This document shows positions 32,047 through 41,098 of a stretch of DNA of 62,733 nt, in pieces. The position numbers and the translations under genes are program-made. The first letter of the stretch is position 1. Each line of letters starts with the position of its first letter. The stretch is from a virus. The notes under the pieces are model-generated. The model was not told where the DNA came from. It saw nothing but the letters and a program-made list of their open reading frames with translations, and did not search any database. The stretch lies in IMG/VR virus record IMGVR_UViG_3300042154_004729, positions 1 to 62,733 of that record, one strand, 5' to 3'.

Positions 32047-33654
32047 TTATGCTTCTTCTGGAGGAGCTTCATCCGCCGGTTCTTCTTCAGCACCAGCATC
32101 AATTTCGGGCTCAGGAGATTCATCAGGTGCTCCGAAATCCATGTTACTATCTCCTCCGAAATCATCAGCAGGTGGTTCTTCTTTTTTACCTCCAACTTTT
32201 GCTTCAGCATTTTCGCTATCCATGCGCTCAATATCTTCATCGCTTTGATTGAGAATATTACTGCGTACCCATTTTTCACTATAATATTTTCCAATATATT
32301 GTTCAATGCTGCTCAATACTTCAAGACGATCTTTGATGATCTCAAACTCTTTGATCTCACTAAAATAGTTGTCTTCAATAAAGTCAACACTAATATTCTC
32401 ACGAATAATTTTCCATTCTTCAGCTGTACAAACATTTTTTAGAATACATTGTACACGCAGTGCATTAATAAAGAGCAAGCTAAATTTGCGGCGCAATTTA
32501 TTAATGAATTTTTGAAACTTAACCTCTTCGCGAGTAATCTCAGAGACACGACCAATATTATAGGCATTGTCACTATCAAGACGACCAGCTGGTACGTTAA
32601 GCGCTCTATAGAGTTTTTTCTGGAAAAAGATAATATCTTCAATCTGACCTAGGTTTTCTCCGCCTGGCAATGTTTGAATCTCTGTGCCTCTGCCACCTTC
32701 ACGACGTGGCAACCAGAAATCCTCCATGATGTTCATGCTCTTACGATCTTCTCGAACTTCACCGCTGCTAGCATCATATACAAGCTTATTTTTATATTTG
32801 CCCATGATGCCTTGCACATATTCTTCAGCTTTTCCCTTTGGCAAGTTACCTACGTCAATATAAAAGATACGACGTTCTGGTGCACGAGAGATACGATAGA
32901 TAACCAAGCTATCCTCCATGATACGCAACTGATTCACCAGCTTAATGCACTTATGCAAATAGCTAATTGAAAACGCGCCGCTTTCATCAAGTATGCCGCT
33001 TGGCACATAGCATATACTATCAGGATGGATTTTTAACGCATCGCTGCTAGTATGAATATCTTCAGTGTAGAGATAATATTCATCACTAATAAACTTAACA
33101 CGAGTGCCAGTTTCTTTGTTTGTTCGAGTCGTTACCTCTTTAACCTTTTTCATTTTAAGAGGATCAATAAGACGCATCTCTTGAACACCCTTTTCAATTT
33201 TTTCATTATCAACAACAAGGTGATAATAGAGTTTGCCGTCAATATACCAACGGCGGAAAATATCATGGCCATCAAAGTTGAAGTTCAACATCTTAACGAT
33301 GTTATCAAACTCATCGCGTAGCCTTCTTTTAATTTCATCTGGATAGTCAAGACTATCAAGTGTTAGTGTAACAGGTGTTTTATCATTGTCACTAATAATT
33401 GATGCATTAACAATATCGCTAACAGCAAGGTCGCACTCAGGCTGAGCTGCTGCCATACGATATTTTAGGATAAGACCTTTTTCATCGTTGACGTTAATGT
33501 CATCCATATTCAGCACATGCCCATAATAGGCACTAGTCATGCTGCCATTGATTTCAATGGTGCCGTCAGTTGAAATTGGGGTGGAAAAGCCTTCGATTGT
33601 TTTTGACTTTCCAGTGTCTACAGCTTTACCTATTTCGAATCCAAAAATCTTCAT
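32047..33654 (-). CDS. 20: Portal protein gp20
   Basis: 535 residues (T4: 524). Dodecameric portal vertex through which DNA is packaged. Core signatures include IPSGILDESG-like VPSGILDESG, RAPERRIFYIDVGNLPKGKA, YASSGE-like YDASSGEVREDRKSMNIMED in parts, and FWLPRREGGRGTEI, all conserved in T4-like portals. The C-terminal 50 residues are Glu/Asp/Pro-rich. It lies downstream of gp19, as in T4. Confidence 0.97.
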   Translation of the reverse strand: MKIFGFEIGKAVDTGKSKTIEGFSTPISTDGTIEINGSMTSAYYGHVLNMDDINVNDEKGLILKYRMAAAQPECDLAVSDIVNASIISDNDKTPVTLTLDSLDYPDEIKRRLRDEFDNIVKMLNFNFDGHDIFRRWYIDGKLYYHLVVDNEKIEKGVQEMRLIDPLKMKKVKEVTTRTNKETGTRVKFISDEYYLYTEDIHTSSDALKIHPDSICYVPSGILDESGAFSISYLHKCIKLVNQLRIMEDSLVIYRISRAPERRIFYIDVGNLPKGKAEEYVQGIMGKYKNKLVYDASSGEVREDRKSMNIMEDFWLPRREGGRGTEIQTLPGGENLGQIEDIIFFQKKLYRALNVPAGRLDSDNAYNIGRVSEITREEVKFQKFINKLRRKFSLLFINALRVQCILKNVCTAEEWKIIRENISVDFIEDNYFSEIKEFEIIKDRLEVLSSIEQYIGKYYSEKWVRSNILNQSDEDIERMDSENAEAKVGGKKEEPPADDFGGDSNMDFGAPDESPEPEIDAGAEEEPADEAPPEEA

Positions 33655-33667
33655 AAACTATATATAC

Positions 33668-33688
33668 GCGGGGGTTTTTCACCCCCGC
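33668..33688 (-). terminator. GC-rich hairpin after gp19
   Basis: Arms GCGGGGG / CCCCCGC with a 7-nt loop, 17 nt after the gp19 stop. No clear T-run follows, so it may be a partial terminator or mRNA stabiliser. Confidence 0.6.
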
Positions 33689-33704
33689 TAAAATACATTA
33701 CTGA

Positions 33705-34265
33705 TTAGTCAGTAATAACTTCGTTACCAACTCTTTCCCAGTATTGATATGCAAATTCAACTTCGAAACTTTCGACTTCGTCAGTTTCATAGCTGAGCTC
33801 AATTGCATTAACATTAACAGGAAATGCGTCGACAAAACGATATTGTGCAATGCCAATATCTTCACTGCGACCGCTCTTGTCAAGTTGAACTACTTGCAAA
33901 TCGCGCATATAATTTAATGGTGCACCAACTGCAGCATCAGCCGCAAAGTTACGACTGTGAGAGTTAATGCTATTCATCCATTTTTCAAATGCGTTACGCA
34001 AATCAAAACTTGTGTCATTATAGACTGTAACAGTCCAGTTGTCTTCAAATGTACGTTCACCTGCAACCTTTAAATTACGACCACGATATGGTACGTCAAT
34101 CTTTGTGATTGTACTAGCAGGAATACTAGCAGCTTTAATCATAAAGCTAGCTTTACGTGTTGTATTTGTATTTCCAGCTATACTTGGAAAATCAACTACA
34201 CACTTGAATAGGTTTGGTCTTGCGCCTCCGGCAAAATTACTTTTAAATTGAGAAATATTACTCAT
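33705..34265 (-). CDS. 19: Tail tube protein gp19
   Basis: 186 residues (T4: 163). Inner tube of the contractile tail. Recognisable: FKCVVDFP, IKAASIPASTITKIDVPYRGR in parts, VAGERTFEDNWTVTVYND, and ALRNAFEKWM-like LRNAFEKWMNSINSH. It lies downstream of gp18, with a TATAAATA box 23 nt upstream of the ATG that overlaps the gp18 stop. Confidence 0.95.
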   Translation of the reverse strand: MSNISQFKSNFAGGARPNLFKCVVDFPSIAGNTNTTRKASFMIKAASIPASTITKIDVPYRGRNLKVAGERTFEDNWTVTVYNDTSFDLRNAFEKWMNSINSHSRNFAADAAVGAPLNYMRDLQVVQLDKSGRSEDIGIAQYRFVDAFPVNVNAIELSYETDEVESFEVEFAYQYWERVGNEVITD

Positions 34266-34288
34266 AGTATTTTATTGTTATTCTTTAT

Positions 34289-34296
34289 TATTTATA
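34289..34296 (-). promoter_or_regulatory. Late promoter box TATAAATA for gp19
   Basis: Exact octamer overlapping the gp18 stop codon, 23 nt upstream of the gp19 ATG. Confidence 0.8.
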
Positions 34297-36082
34297 GTAT
34301 GTTTGTGCCAATAACTTCTTCAAACGATACACCTGTACGAACAGCTACAAAGTTTAGAGTGATATAGTTGATGCTCTTAGATGGCTTGATAAAGATCGTA
34401 CCAACAAATCTATTAGTATCAATAACTTCAGGAGTATTGTTACTTTCGTCACAAACTACTCTAAAGTCAATGATACCTCTACGACCTTGAACTTCACGAA
34501 GATATGGCTCAACCGCATTTCTAAATGCTGCACGAGTAAATTCGTCGTTAAGTTCAAATAGCAAGAATTTACTTGCAGTAGCAATTGCTTTTTCAATTGT
34601 AATAAAGAGACGGCGAACGTTGATGCGGTCAAACGCACCAGGTTTAGCTTGTGCAGTTTTATCACCAAAGAGAATAATGCCATTGCCTGGGCTGCTAATA
34701 AGTGGATTAATACGAGCAGTATACAAATCATCGCGATCAGCTTGTTTTGGATTATAAGCAAGTTTTGTTACACCCAATAGATTGCCGCGATTAAAGCCCG
34801 CAGGACTAAACCAAGGATCAGCTAAACGATCTGTCTTAGCGCAAAGACCAGCCATATGTCCGCAAGCAGGAATCCATGCAAATGCGTCACGATAGCGATT
34901 ATAAACATAAACTGGAGTGCTATCAAACACAACATAACTACTTGATGCATTGGAAAGATTAGAGAACTTGGCTTTAACATCAGTAAGCTTTGTAGAATCA
35001 ACTGAAACAGTTGAAATTGATAATGGCGCACTAATAAAAGCTAAGCAGTCTTTTCGTGTTGTATCTGCAAGCTCAATAAGCTTATCATCAACTACTTTTT
35101 GTGTAGTATTATTTGCAAAATTATGTGCAAAAACAAAGTTAATATCAATCGACTCTGTATTTTCAAATTGTCCCAGAGCTGTAACTAAATCATCTTCGTC
35201 AAAACTTGATGCATCAGTTCCACCTTCAAATTGATATTCTCCGCCAAATAGTTCAGCTGTCCAATAATTTGCATATTCCGCATTGGTTAAGCCACTCTTA
35301 TCACCGCTGAAGTTTACACCCCAAACATAGCTTGAGCTGTTGTTAAGTACATCTGCCCAATAGATTGATTGGCCTGAAGAATTTTTGGCACCAGTAAAAT
35401 AAGAAAGACCTTGATAAACTTCAAGAATTTCACCAGCAGAGCCAGTAATAAGACCAAGTCTATCATAAACAATAATTGTTACTTCATCATTTTCTACTGT
35501 TTTGTTCAATAAAGCTGCCTTAGCAACGCTCCAGTCTGTAGATGTTGGATTATATGTTTTTGCAGATCTAACAGCTAATGGTATTTCATTAGCGGCAGTA
35601 TTAGAATCAATAGCAACAACACCAATAGAATTTCCAATTTCACCAGTATAGCGTGCAACAAATCTTACACGCGCTGTACGTAATGCAGTTTGACTATTTG
35701 AAAGGTCACCAATATTATTAATATTAAGAGCTGGGCTAATACCTGTACCATTTGCATTATAACCATAACCATAATCAGCTGTAAAGTCATTTCCGCTATG
35801 AGCATTTGTGCTGCTATCATCTGCGCGAACAACACGTAATGTGTTGCTATACTTCAAATAGCTTGCAGCAGTTAAGAAGCTTCTTTCAAGATCATCAACC
35901 TTTGTGGTTGGTGCTCCGAATAAGAGAGCTAGGTCGGTTTCAGAACCAACGTTAACTGGTGTGTTAACTGGTCCCCATCTAAAAAACCCTGCAAAACCAC
36001 CAACGCTTGTTGCTAGTGCGGGTATGATATTTGTCAAATCTGTTTCTTTGACTTCTACTCCAGGTGATATTAAAAATCCCAT
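34292..36082 (-). CDS. 18: Tail sheath protein gp18
   Basis: 596 residues (T4: 659). Contractile sheath. MGFLISPGVEVKETDLTNII is a standard sheath N-terminus, followed by FAGFFRWGPVNTPV. The conserved C-terminal region includes RRLFITIEKAIATASKFLLF in parts, RNAVEPYLREVQGRRGI and SINYITLNFVAVRTGVSFEE. The leader between the late box and the ATG is 63 nt, the longest leader seen here. Confidence 0.97.
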   Translation of the reverse strand: MGFLISPGVEVKETDLTNIIPALATSVGGFAGFFRWGPVNTPVNVGSETDLALLFGAPTTKVDDLERSFLTAASYLKYSNTLRVVRADDSSTNAHSGNDFTADYGYGYNANGTGISPALNINNIGDLSNSQTALRTARVRFVARYTGEIGNSIGVVAIDSNTAANEIPLAVRSAKTYNPTSTDWSVAKAALLNKTVENDEVTIIVYDRLGLITGSAGEILEVYQGLSYFTGAKNSSGQSIYWADVLNNSSSYVWGVNFSGDKSGLTNAEYANYWTAELFGGEYQFEGGTDASSFDEDDLVTALGQFENTESIDINFVFAHNFANNTTQKVVDDKLIELADTTRKDCLAFISAPLSISTVSVDSTKLTDVKAKFSNLSNASSSYVVFDSTPVYVYNRYRDAFAWIPACGHMAGLCAKTDRLADPWFSPAGFNRGNLLGVTKLAYNPKQADRDDLYTARINPLISSPGNGIILFGDKTAQAKPGAFDRINVRRLFITIEKAIATASKFLLFELNDEFTRAAFRNAVEPYLREVQGRRGIIDFRVVCDESNNTPEVIDTNRFVGTIFIKPSKSINYITLNFVAVRTGVSFEEVIGTNIL

Positions 36083-36145
36083 ATTTGTTTCCTTTCAGTT
36101 GTTGTTAATAAGTTTATTGCATACTAAGTTTATGACTCACAAGCT

Positions 36146-36153
36146 TATTTATA
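36146..36153 (-). promoter_or_regulatory. Late promoter box TATAAATA for gp18
   Basis: Exact octamer 63 nt upstream of the gp18 ATG, just after the hairpin that ends gp17. Confidence 0.85.
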
Positions 36154-36157
36154 AATT

Positions 36158-36176
36158 ATACACTTTCAAAGTGTAT
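36158..36176 (-). terminator. Hairpin at the gp17 stop
   Basis: Arms ATACACTTT / AAAGTGTAT with a 1-nt centre overlapping the gp17 stop; AATTTAT follows on the minus strand. Tight loop, so termination strength is uncertain. Confidence 0.5.
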
Positions 36177-37743
36177 GCCACTCTCTTGCATTATCTATTA
36201 GTTGGTCATATGCACTGCCCATTGATGTTGTCGTTGAAACATAACCAAATGGTGGCAAATCCTCTTCCATCTCAAGCATCTTTTCACTATATAGTAATTC
36301 GCGCAGGTCAGTATCACTCATGCCATTAAATACATCTGTACTCACAAACCAAGAGAAGAGTACGAAATTCATAACACTATCATCATGTGCACCTTCACTT
36401 GCGGCAAAGCTATCACCCTTTGGTACAAAATTTGCGAGCTCACTGATTGTATAGGCATCAACAATGTGTAGTTTATTGCCTTCTAACAAATCCTTTAGAT
36501 TGCTGCAACCAACGCGTTTAACCTTTTTTGTCATGACAACGCCAATGCCGTTACTCTTAACAGCACTTGTTGTAAACATATTTTCATATTCATAGTCATA
36601 ATAAACAGCGTTGCACACAACCTGACCAACATCATTGTTTTCAATAATAACAAGTGCCTGATTATATTGTGTTGCTGCGCGAACAATAAGATTAGGAAAT
36701 AGCAACGGTGAAATAGTATTGTTGCGATAGGTACAAACCTGCTTAAACGGTTTTGATGATATGTCAATTACTGAGAAGGTACTATAATCCTGTCCACGAC
36801 CTTTACTAACATCAGCTACAAGTATATAGGCATGATCTTCTTGCGGCGCCTCATAATAAGCAATATCATGCTGCATATTAATTGGACTTTGTGCTTGCAT
36901 GCCAAGCAAGCATGTGCTATTTACTAGTGTATCTGCACTGCCGACAAATTCGCAACTAAACTCTTGTCGAAACTGTGCTTCACTTGTATTTGCAATTGTC
37001 TTAGCACGCCAATCGTCATCTCGACCAGGCACATCTCGCCAATTAATAGTAAATGGTTTAAATTCATTGCTGTTACTAATTGCGCCTTGCCATAGTTTAT
37101 AAAACATATTGCTGACACCATTTGGTGTACTTGTAATAATAACCTTTGTATCACTACCAGAGCTAATTACAGGATATGTACTTGTATAAAATTCTTCAGC
37201 TTTATGCACAAAGGCAAACTCATCAAGAAAAATAATGTTTGCACTTATGCCTCGAATACTACTGCTGCTTGTTGCAGCGGCAATAATCTCGCTATTATGT
37301 GCAAATACAATATTACCTTTATTAAGCACTCTCACACCGGGCTGCAAAAAGAATGGCAGATTTTCAAGCATAAGAGTAAAGCGGCTTAACATCTCGCGGG
37401 CAGTTGCCCCTTTATTTGCGAGTACTGCAACCTTTTTATCTGCGTTGAAAACCATATAGTGTAATAGCCATGCAACACTAGTCACACTCTTACCACTTTG
37501 TCTTGGAGCCAAAACAATACTAAATCGATTAGCACTATAGTGTTTTACAAGATTGCTTTGATAGCCACGTAATTCAAATGGCACGAGCCCATGATCCAGA
37601 CTAATGACCTTTACATAATTCTTACAAAAATATTCGACATCATCACGACAGCGAATATATTCACTCACTTCATGTGCTGTAAAATTTTGTTGTACCCCAT
37701 CTGCTTTTATTTTGGGGTTTCCATTATATGAATTATTTTGCAT
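36166..37743 (-). CDS. 17: Terminase large subunit gp17
   Basis: 525 residues (T4: 610). Packaging motor ATPase and headful nuclease. Walker A APRQSGKS is at 79-86 and Walker B IIFLDEFAF at about 170-178. The C-terminal RNase H-like nuclease shows ILVADVSKGRGQDYSTFSV in parts, VIIENNDVGQVV and GAHDDSVM, all acidic positions present. gp16 lies upstream. The 87-nt gap between them holds repeat copy B and a plus-strand promoter. Confidence 0.97.
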   Translation of the reverse strand: MQNNSYNGNPKIKADGVQQNFTAHEVSEYIRCRDDVEYFCKNYVKVISLDHGLVPFELRGYQSNLVKHYSANRFSIVLAPRQSGKSVTSVAWLLHYMVFNADKKVAVLANKGATAREMLSRFTLMLENLPFFLQPGVRVLNKGNIVFAHNSEIIAAATSSSSIRGISANIIFLDEFAFVHKAEEFYTSTYPVISSGSDTKVIITSTPNGVSNMFYKLWQGAISNSNEFKPFTINWRDVPGRDDDWRAKTIANTSEAQFRQEFSCEFVGSADTLVNSTCLLGMQAQSPINMQHDIAYYEAPQEDHAYILVADVSKGRGQDYSTFSVIDISSKPFKQVCTYRNNTISPLLFPNLIVRAATQYNQALVIIENNDVGQVVCNAVYYDYEYENMFTTSAVKSNGIGVVMTKKVKRVGCSNLKDLLEGNKLHIVDAYTISELANFVPKGDSFAASEGAHDDSVMNFVLFSWFVSTDVFNGMSDTDLRELLYSEKMLEMEEDLPPFGYVSTTTSMGSAYDQLIDNAREWHTL

Positions 37744-37750
37744 TTTTTTG

Positions 37751-37778
37751 TTTACAAACTTTCAACATTGTGTATAAT
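37751..37778 (+). promoter_or_regulatory. Plus-strand early promoter, copy B
   Basis: T7 tract, GTTTACA (-35 TTTACA 37751-37756), 16-nt spacer, TATAAT (37773-37778). It points antisense into the gp16 3' end. Confidence 0.7.
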
Positions 37779-37819
37779 AGGTGCCATGCACCTTCGGCTG
37801 AATGAAATGAAGACGATAG
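37771..37819 (+). repeat. 49-nt dispersed repeat, copy B
   Basis: It matches 25374-25422 except at 37813. It contains the -10, the GGTGC-CAT-GCACC inverted repeat and the start of micro-ORF B. The -35 region TTTACAAAC is also shared just outside it. Confidence 0.9.
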
Positions 37820-37857
37820 CTGCAGCTTATCTATGCCTGTTGATTTTGATTACTTAA
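37786..37857 (+). CDS. Plus-strand micro-ORF B (23 codons), candidate
   Basis: The ATG is 7 nt after TATAAT. It encodes MHLRLNEMKTIAAAYLCLL and ends at TAA 37855-37857, overlapping the gp16 3' end on the other strand by 27 nt. It shares nine N-terminal residues with micro-ORF A, then diverges to a hydrophobic tail. It may be a peptide, or a by-product of a conserved promoter/RNA element. Confidence 0.4.
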   Translation: MHLRLNEMKTIAAAYLCLLILIT

Positions 37858-38271
37858 GAATTTTTGAAGTTCAGTAGTTGTACCAACAAAAATTGCATTG
37901 TTTGTTGTACTATTTGCCTCATTAGGCTTATTGCCTTTGATCAAAGTTTTACGCTGCTTTTGAAGATCAAGCAGCTGCTGATTCATTTCAGCACTTTGTT
38001 TGATCATATTGCCAAGCACCTCATATGCTCTAGGATGTTCAGCATCAGTAGCAAGTGCATGTAAGTTACTTATAACCTCATCGCTTGTCTCGAGAAGTTT
38101 TTTCATGCGTACTCGAGCATATTCAAAATCATCTTGCGCATCACTTATTAGTGCTTCATCACTTGGCTCAGGCGTTAAAATCTTTGGAGGAGCTGGAGCT
38201 GGCATCATAATCTCAAGCTGACCAGTCAAGTTTTTCATTAACTCACTTTTATGGGATTGGTCGGTTTTCAT
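37831..38271 (-). CDS. 16: Terminase small subunit gp16
   Basis: 146 residues from 38271 (T4: 164); ATG 38238 would avoid the 23-nt overlap with gp15 and is also possible. gp16 recognises DNA and stimulates gp17. Typical features are the helical DDFEYARVRMKKLLETSDEV and LHALATDAEHPRAYEVLGNM stretches and the LLDLQKQRKTL tail. Order gp15-gp16-gp17 is as in T4. Confidence 0.9.
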   Translation of the reverse strand: MKTDQSHKSELMKNLTGQLEIMMPAPAPPKILTPEPSDEALISDAQDDFEYARVRMKKLLETSDEVISNLHALATDAEHPRAYEVLGNMIKQSAEMNQQLLDLQKQRKTLIKGNKPNEANSTTNNAIFVGTTTELQKFLSNQNQQA

Positions 38272-39055
38272 AAATTACAGGTATAGGAGGAAATTGTTCT
38301 CCAAAATATTCAATCTCAAAGCTTTCATCAAGAGATGTTTGATCCTCATAATGTGCACGTGTTCGTGTTGACTCTAGGGGATTTGCACTAGACTCACTAT
38401 CAATATCAAAATAGCTAACATCAACTGCGGTAATTAATCCACCTCCACTGAGATTAACGGGTGAGCTAATGAATTTAACACGCACATCAAAGTCAAGTGT
38501 ATAAATGACGGTTCGTCGACTATTTTCATAATCACCTTCATATGAGTCATCTTTGTTAACAGCAGTTAGACTAACAGGTATATCAGTCAAACTATCGGGA
38601 CCTTCTAGACCCTTTGCAGTAACACTATATGTTGGATTGAAATATGGCAGAATCTGTTCAACAATTTGCATTGCTTCGTCATGACCACGACTTATAATGC
38701 TAAGACTAAAGTTTAAGATATATGGCACAGCTTGCCATATTTTAACATTATTGCCATCGCCATCCTGCTGTACAGTGCGATTCATACGATTAAGCTTTGT
38801 CTCTGTGTCGAGATTCATGCTTGTTATTTCAAAACTCATGCGAGGCAATTTGATACTAATAGCATCGCTTGGACCTTTAGCATTAATACGTGAGAGATAG
38901 CGTTCAATTGGTGCATAGGTTAATGGCACACGAACTGTACCAGAACCACCACCATTTTCGGCAGGACGTACAATCTTTATATCATTAAAAAGTGTGCCAA
39001 AAATAGCTACAGTCTTTTTAATGGTTTTATTATAATAATATTCGCGACTCATCAT
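38249..39055 (-). CDS. 15: Tail sheath stabiliser / tail completion protein gp15
   Basis: 268 residues (T4: 272). It caps the tail and connects it to the neck. MSREYYYNKTIKKTVAIFGTLFNDI in parts, PLTYAPIERYLSR and LPRMSFEITSM are standard gp15 segments. Two ATGs in tandem begin the gene (39055 or 39052). It follows gp14 with a 3-nt gap and overlaps gp16. Confidence 0.95.
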   Translation of the reverse strand: MMSREYYYNKTIKKTVAIFGTLFNDIKIVRPAENGGGSGTVRVPLTYAPIERYLSRINAKGPSDAISIKLPRMSFEITSMNLDTETKLNRMNRTVQQDGDGNNVKIWQAVPYILNFSLSIISRGHDEAMQIVEQILPYFNPTYSVTAKGLEGPDSLTDIPVSLTAVNKDDSYEGDYENSRRTVIYTLDFDVRVKFISSPVNLSGGGLITAVDVSYFDIDSESSANPLESTRTRAHYEDQTSLDESFEIEYFGEQFPPIPVIYENRPIP

Positions 39056-39058
39056 GGC

Positions 39059-39979
39059 TTAACTGGGCTCCCCAAATGGATTATCTTCAGAGAAATCAAT
39101 AAAATCCTCTTCAATTGCTGTTTGTTTGAATTTGCTATTTTGGCTCATGCGATCATTAGTGAATAGCAAATCATTATTGTCACCAATGACATAGCTATCT
39201 ATAACTGTTGCAGTAGCACCTGATTTTGTGCCAGTAAAGACTGTGCCAACACCAAGTTGTGTGGGTGCACCGCTCATAAAGGTTGGCACACCAACAACTA
39301 TTTGATTCTTATCTTCATCAAGTTTATATTTGTAGAATTTAACAAGACCGCTTGTTGTAAGATATGTGAATGTTAGACTTTCACCAGCAAGAAACTCACC
39401 AGTTGCAGTTGTAGAGTTATATTCAAAAATATTGCTATCGCTGTTATTATATTCAATGCTGTCAATCTCGTGCACACCTGTGTTTATGTTTTGACTTTCA
39501 TATTCGAAAAGTTCACATGTGAGTGTCCAGATCGGTGCATCCTTTAGTTGTAAAAAGGGTTTTTCATTTGCCACATATTTGATTTCAAATAGTTTCTTAA
39601 TTGGACTAAGCGGAAAGAATATCAAATCGCCTTCAGTTGGTCGATTGTTATTAGCTGCCATGCCATAGCGCCCAACGTCTTGAGTCCAACGACGTTTGCT
39701 AACTATAAGATTCATTTGATCTCTTATCTCAAGACCAAATTTACCAAGTAACTTGCCATCACCCTCATAGCCATCAATACTTTCAACATACATTTCAATC
39801 TTAAAACTATGGCTGAAATTGCTTAGCAGATCTTCATTTAAGATATTATCCTTTGTTACAATATGACGTGGTATGTAATAGACGTCCGTGCCATAGATCT
39901 TAATAGCCTCAATGATTAAATTTTCATAGAGTTCCTTTTCTGATCTCTGACCATTCTGGAAATATTGATTAGTAGGCAT
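39059..39979 (-). CDS. 14: Neck protein gp14
   Basis: 306 residues (T4: 256). Head-tail neck protein that joins head to tail with gp13. Typical segments are YENLIIEAIKIYGTDVYYIP in parts, LGKFGLEIRDQMNLIVSKRRW in parts, and GDLIFFPLSPIKKLFEIKY. It carries an insertion of about 60 residues in the last third compared with T4. It is 3 nt from gp13. Confidence 0.94.
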   Translation of the reverse strand: MPTNQYFQNGQRSEKELYENLIIEAIKIYGTDVYYIPRHIVTKDNILNEDLLSNFSHSFKIEMYVESIDGYEGDGKLLGKFGLEIRDQMNLIVSKRRWTQDVGRYGMAANNNRPTEGDLIFFPLSPIKKLFEIKYVANEKPFLQLKDAPIWTLTCELFEYESQNINTGVHEIDSIEYNNSDSNIFEYNSTTATGEFLAGESLTFTYLTTSGLVKFYKYKLDEDKNQIVVGVPTFMSGAPTQLGVGTVFTGTKSGATATVIDSYVIGDNNDLLFTNDRMSQNSKFKQTAIEEDFIDFSEDNPFGEPS

Positions 39980-39982
39980 AAT

Positions 39983-40732
39983 TTATCCAACAAAAAAGTC
40001 AACAGGATTGCTATAGAAAAGATCAAATCTTTCTTTAAGTTCTTTAAGATCTGTGACAGCATCGTCATAAATCTGACGACCACTAATTGTCACACCACCT
40101 GGTAATTGCATGCCTTCAAACTTGCTAAGATTCTGACCCCATTGTTTTTTAATTAGCAGCGTTAATAGCTCTTTAAGAGCCATGTCATTATAAACATCTG
40201 GATAGCTATTAGGATCAACGCTTGTATAGCATTCAATAATAATAAAGTCACCAACCTTTGTTTTATCTCGCAATAGACCATGAAATTCAATAGTGTCCAT
40301 ATGGCGAGCATAGCTTAATTGACCAGTATGACCAGTAATAATATTCTGCACAAGACTAATATATTGACTTGTCATCTCATAGTTAATAATGCCGCCTGGA
40401 TTTCTTAGGCCATATACGTCATTAAGAAACATCTGATATTTAGCACTAAACATACTTGCGCTGCTAGTATCATTAAAACTAAGTATTCGTGTGACACTTA
40501 GTATATTCTCTGGCAAATTGCTAATCTTATTATTATCAAGATCAGGCTGAGTTATCTCGTGTTTAAGTAATGTACGCACAACTGCATCACTATGATATTC
40601 TTGCCAGAATTGAATCGCTTCATCAATGCGATCTTCTAATTGATCATCATCAATATTAATCTCCATAACTGGTGCACCGAGTGCTCGCAAACAATAGTCG
40701 GCCAGTTCTTGTCTTGTACTAGGTCTTGCCAT
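39983..40732 (-). CDS. 13: Neck protein gp13
   Basis: 249 residues (T4: 309). Neck protein. MARPSTRQELADYCLRALG, INIDDDQLEDRIDEAIQFW and the C-terminal LLTLLIKKQWGQNLSKFEGM are highly typical of T4-like gp13. A CATAAATA late box lies 5 nt upstream. It leads the 13-14-15-16-17 operon. Confidence 0.95.
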   Translation of the reverse strand: MARPSTRQELADYCLRALGAPVMEINIDDDQLEDRIDEAIQFWQEYHSDAVVRTLLKHEITQPDLDNNKISNLPENILSVTRILSFNDTSSASMFSAKYQMFLNDVYGLRNPGGIINYEMTSQYISLVQNIITGHTGQLSYARHMDTIEFHGLLRDKTKVGDFIIIECYTSVDPNSYPDVYNDMALKELLTLLIKKQWGQNLSKFEGMQLPGGVTISGRQIYDDAVTDLKELKERFDLFYSNPVDFFVG

Positions 40733-40737
40733 AAGAC

Positions 40738-40745
40738 TATTTATG
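40738..40745 (-). promoter_or_regulatory. Late promoter box CATAAATA for gp13-17
   Basis: NATAAATA box 5 nt upstream of ATG 40732, in the 15-nt gap after the holin-like gene. Confidence 0.75.
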
Positions 40746-40747
40746 CC

Positions 40748-41062
40748 TTATTTAATAAACTTTTCAGGATCTTTCTGAAACATTTTGCCAAGCTTAACAA
40801 TGCCTGCAATGATCTCTGGTGTTATAACACCAATGATGCCATAGATAAGTGCTTTATGAAAACTACTAAGATCAGTGTGCTCTAATATAGTCCAGGCAAT
40901 ACTAGTAGTAACACTCGCACTGAATACACGTTTAAGCTGTTCAAATAGACTTAGCTTAACAGTACTACTCATAAGACGAGCAGCCATGGCCGCCGCACCA
41001 ATCAATGCGATAATCCAACCGCGCTCAACAAATTCTTTGGCCAAAGCTTTAATATCTTCCAT
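40748..41062 (-). CDS. Holin-like membrane protein
   Basis: 104 residues with three hydrophobic helices: about 15-32 (GWIIALIGAAAMAARLM), 46-62 (VFSASVTTSIAWTILEH) and 71-90 (LIYGIIGVITPEIIAGIV), and a lysine-rich C-terminus. Size, topology and the G-x-x-x-PEII segment fit a class I or LydA-type holin, which would permeabilise the inner membrane at lysis. No endolysin gene is next to it. It has its own late box, half of a palindromic pair with the plus-strand gene at 41099. Holin function is inferred. Confidence 0.55.
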   Translation of the reverse strand: MEDIKALAKEFVERGWIIALIGAAAMAARLMSSTVKLSLFEQLKRVFSASVTTSIAWTILEHTDLSSFHKALIYGIIGVITPEIIAGIVKLGKMFQKDPEKFIK

Positions 41063-41069
41063 ATAAATA
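41062..41069 (+). promoter_or_regulatory. Plus-strand late promoter box TATAAATA
   Basis: Exact octamer on the plus strand, 29 nt upstream of ATG 41099. With 41071-41078 it forms the perfect palindrome TATAAATA-C-TATTTATA. Confidence 0.75.
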
Positions 41070-41070
41070 C

Positions 41071-41078
41071 TATTTATA
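41071..41078 (-). promoter_or_regulatory. Late promoter box TATAAATA for the holin-like gene
   Basis: Exact octamer, 8 nt upstream of ATG 41062, mirror image of the plus-strand box. Confidence 0.8.
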
Positions 41079-41098
41079 AAAATAACAATATTAAGATT

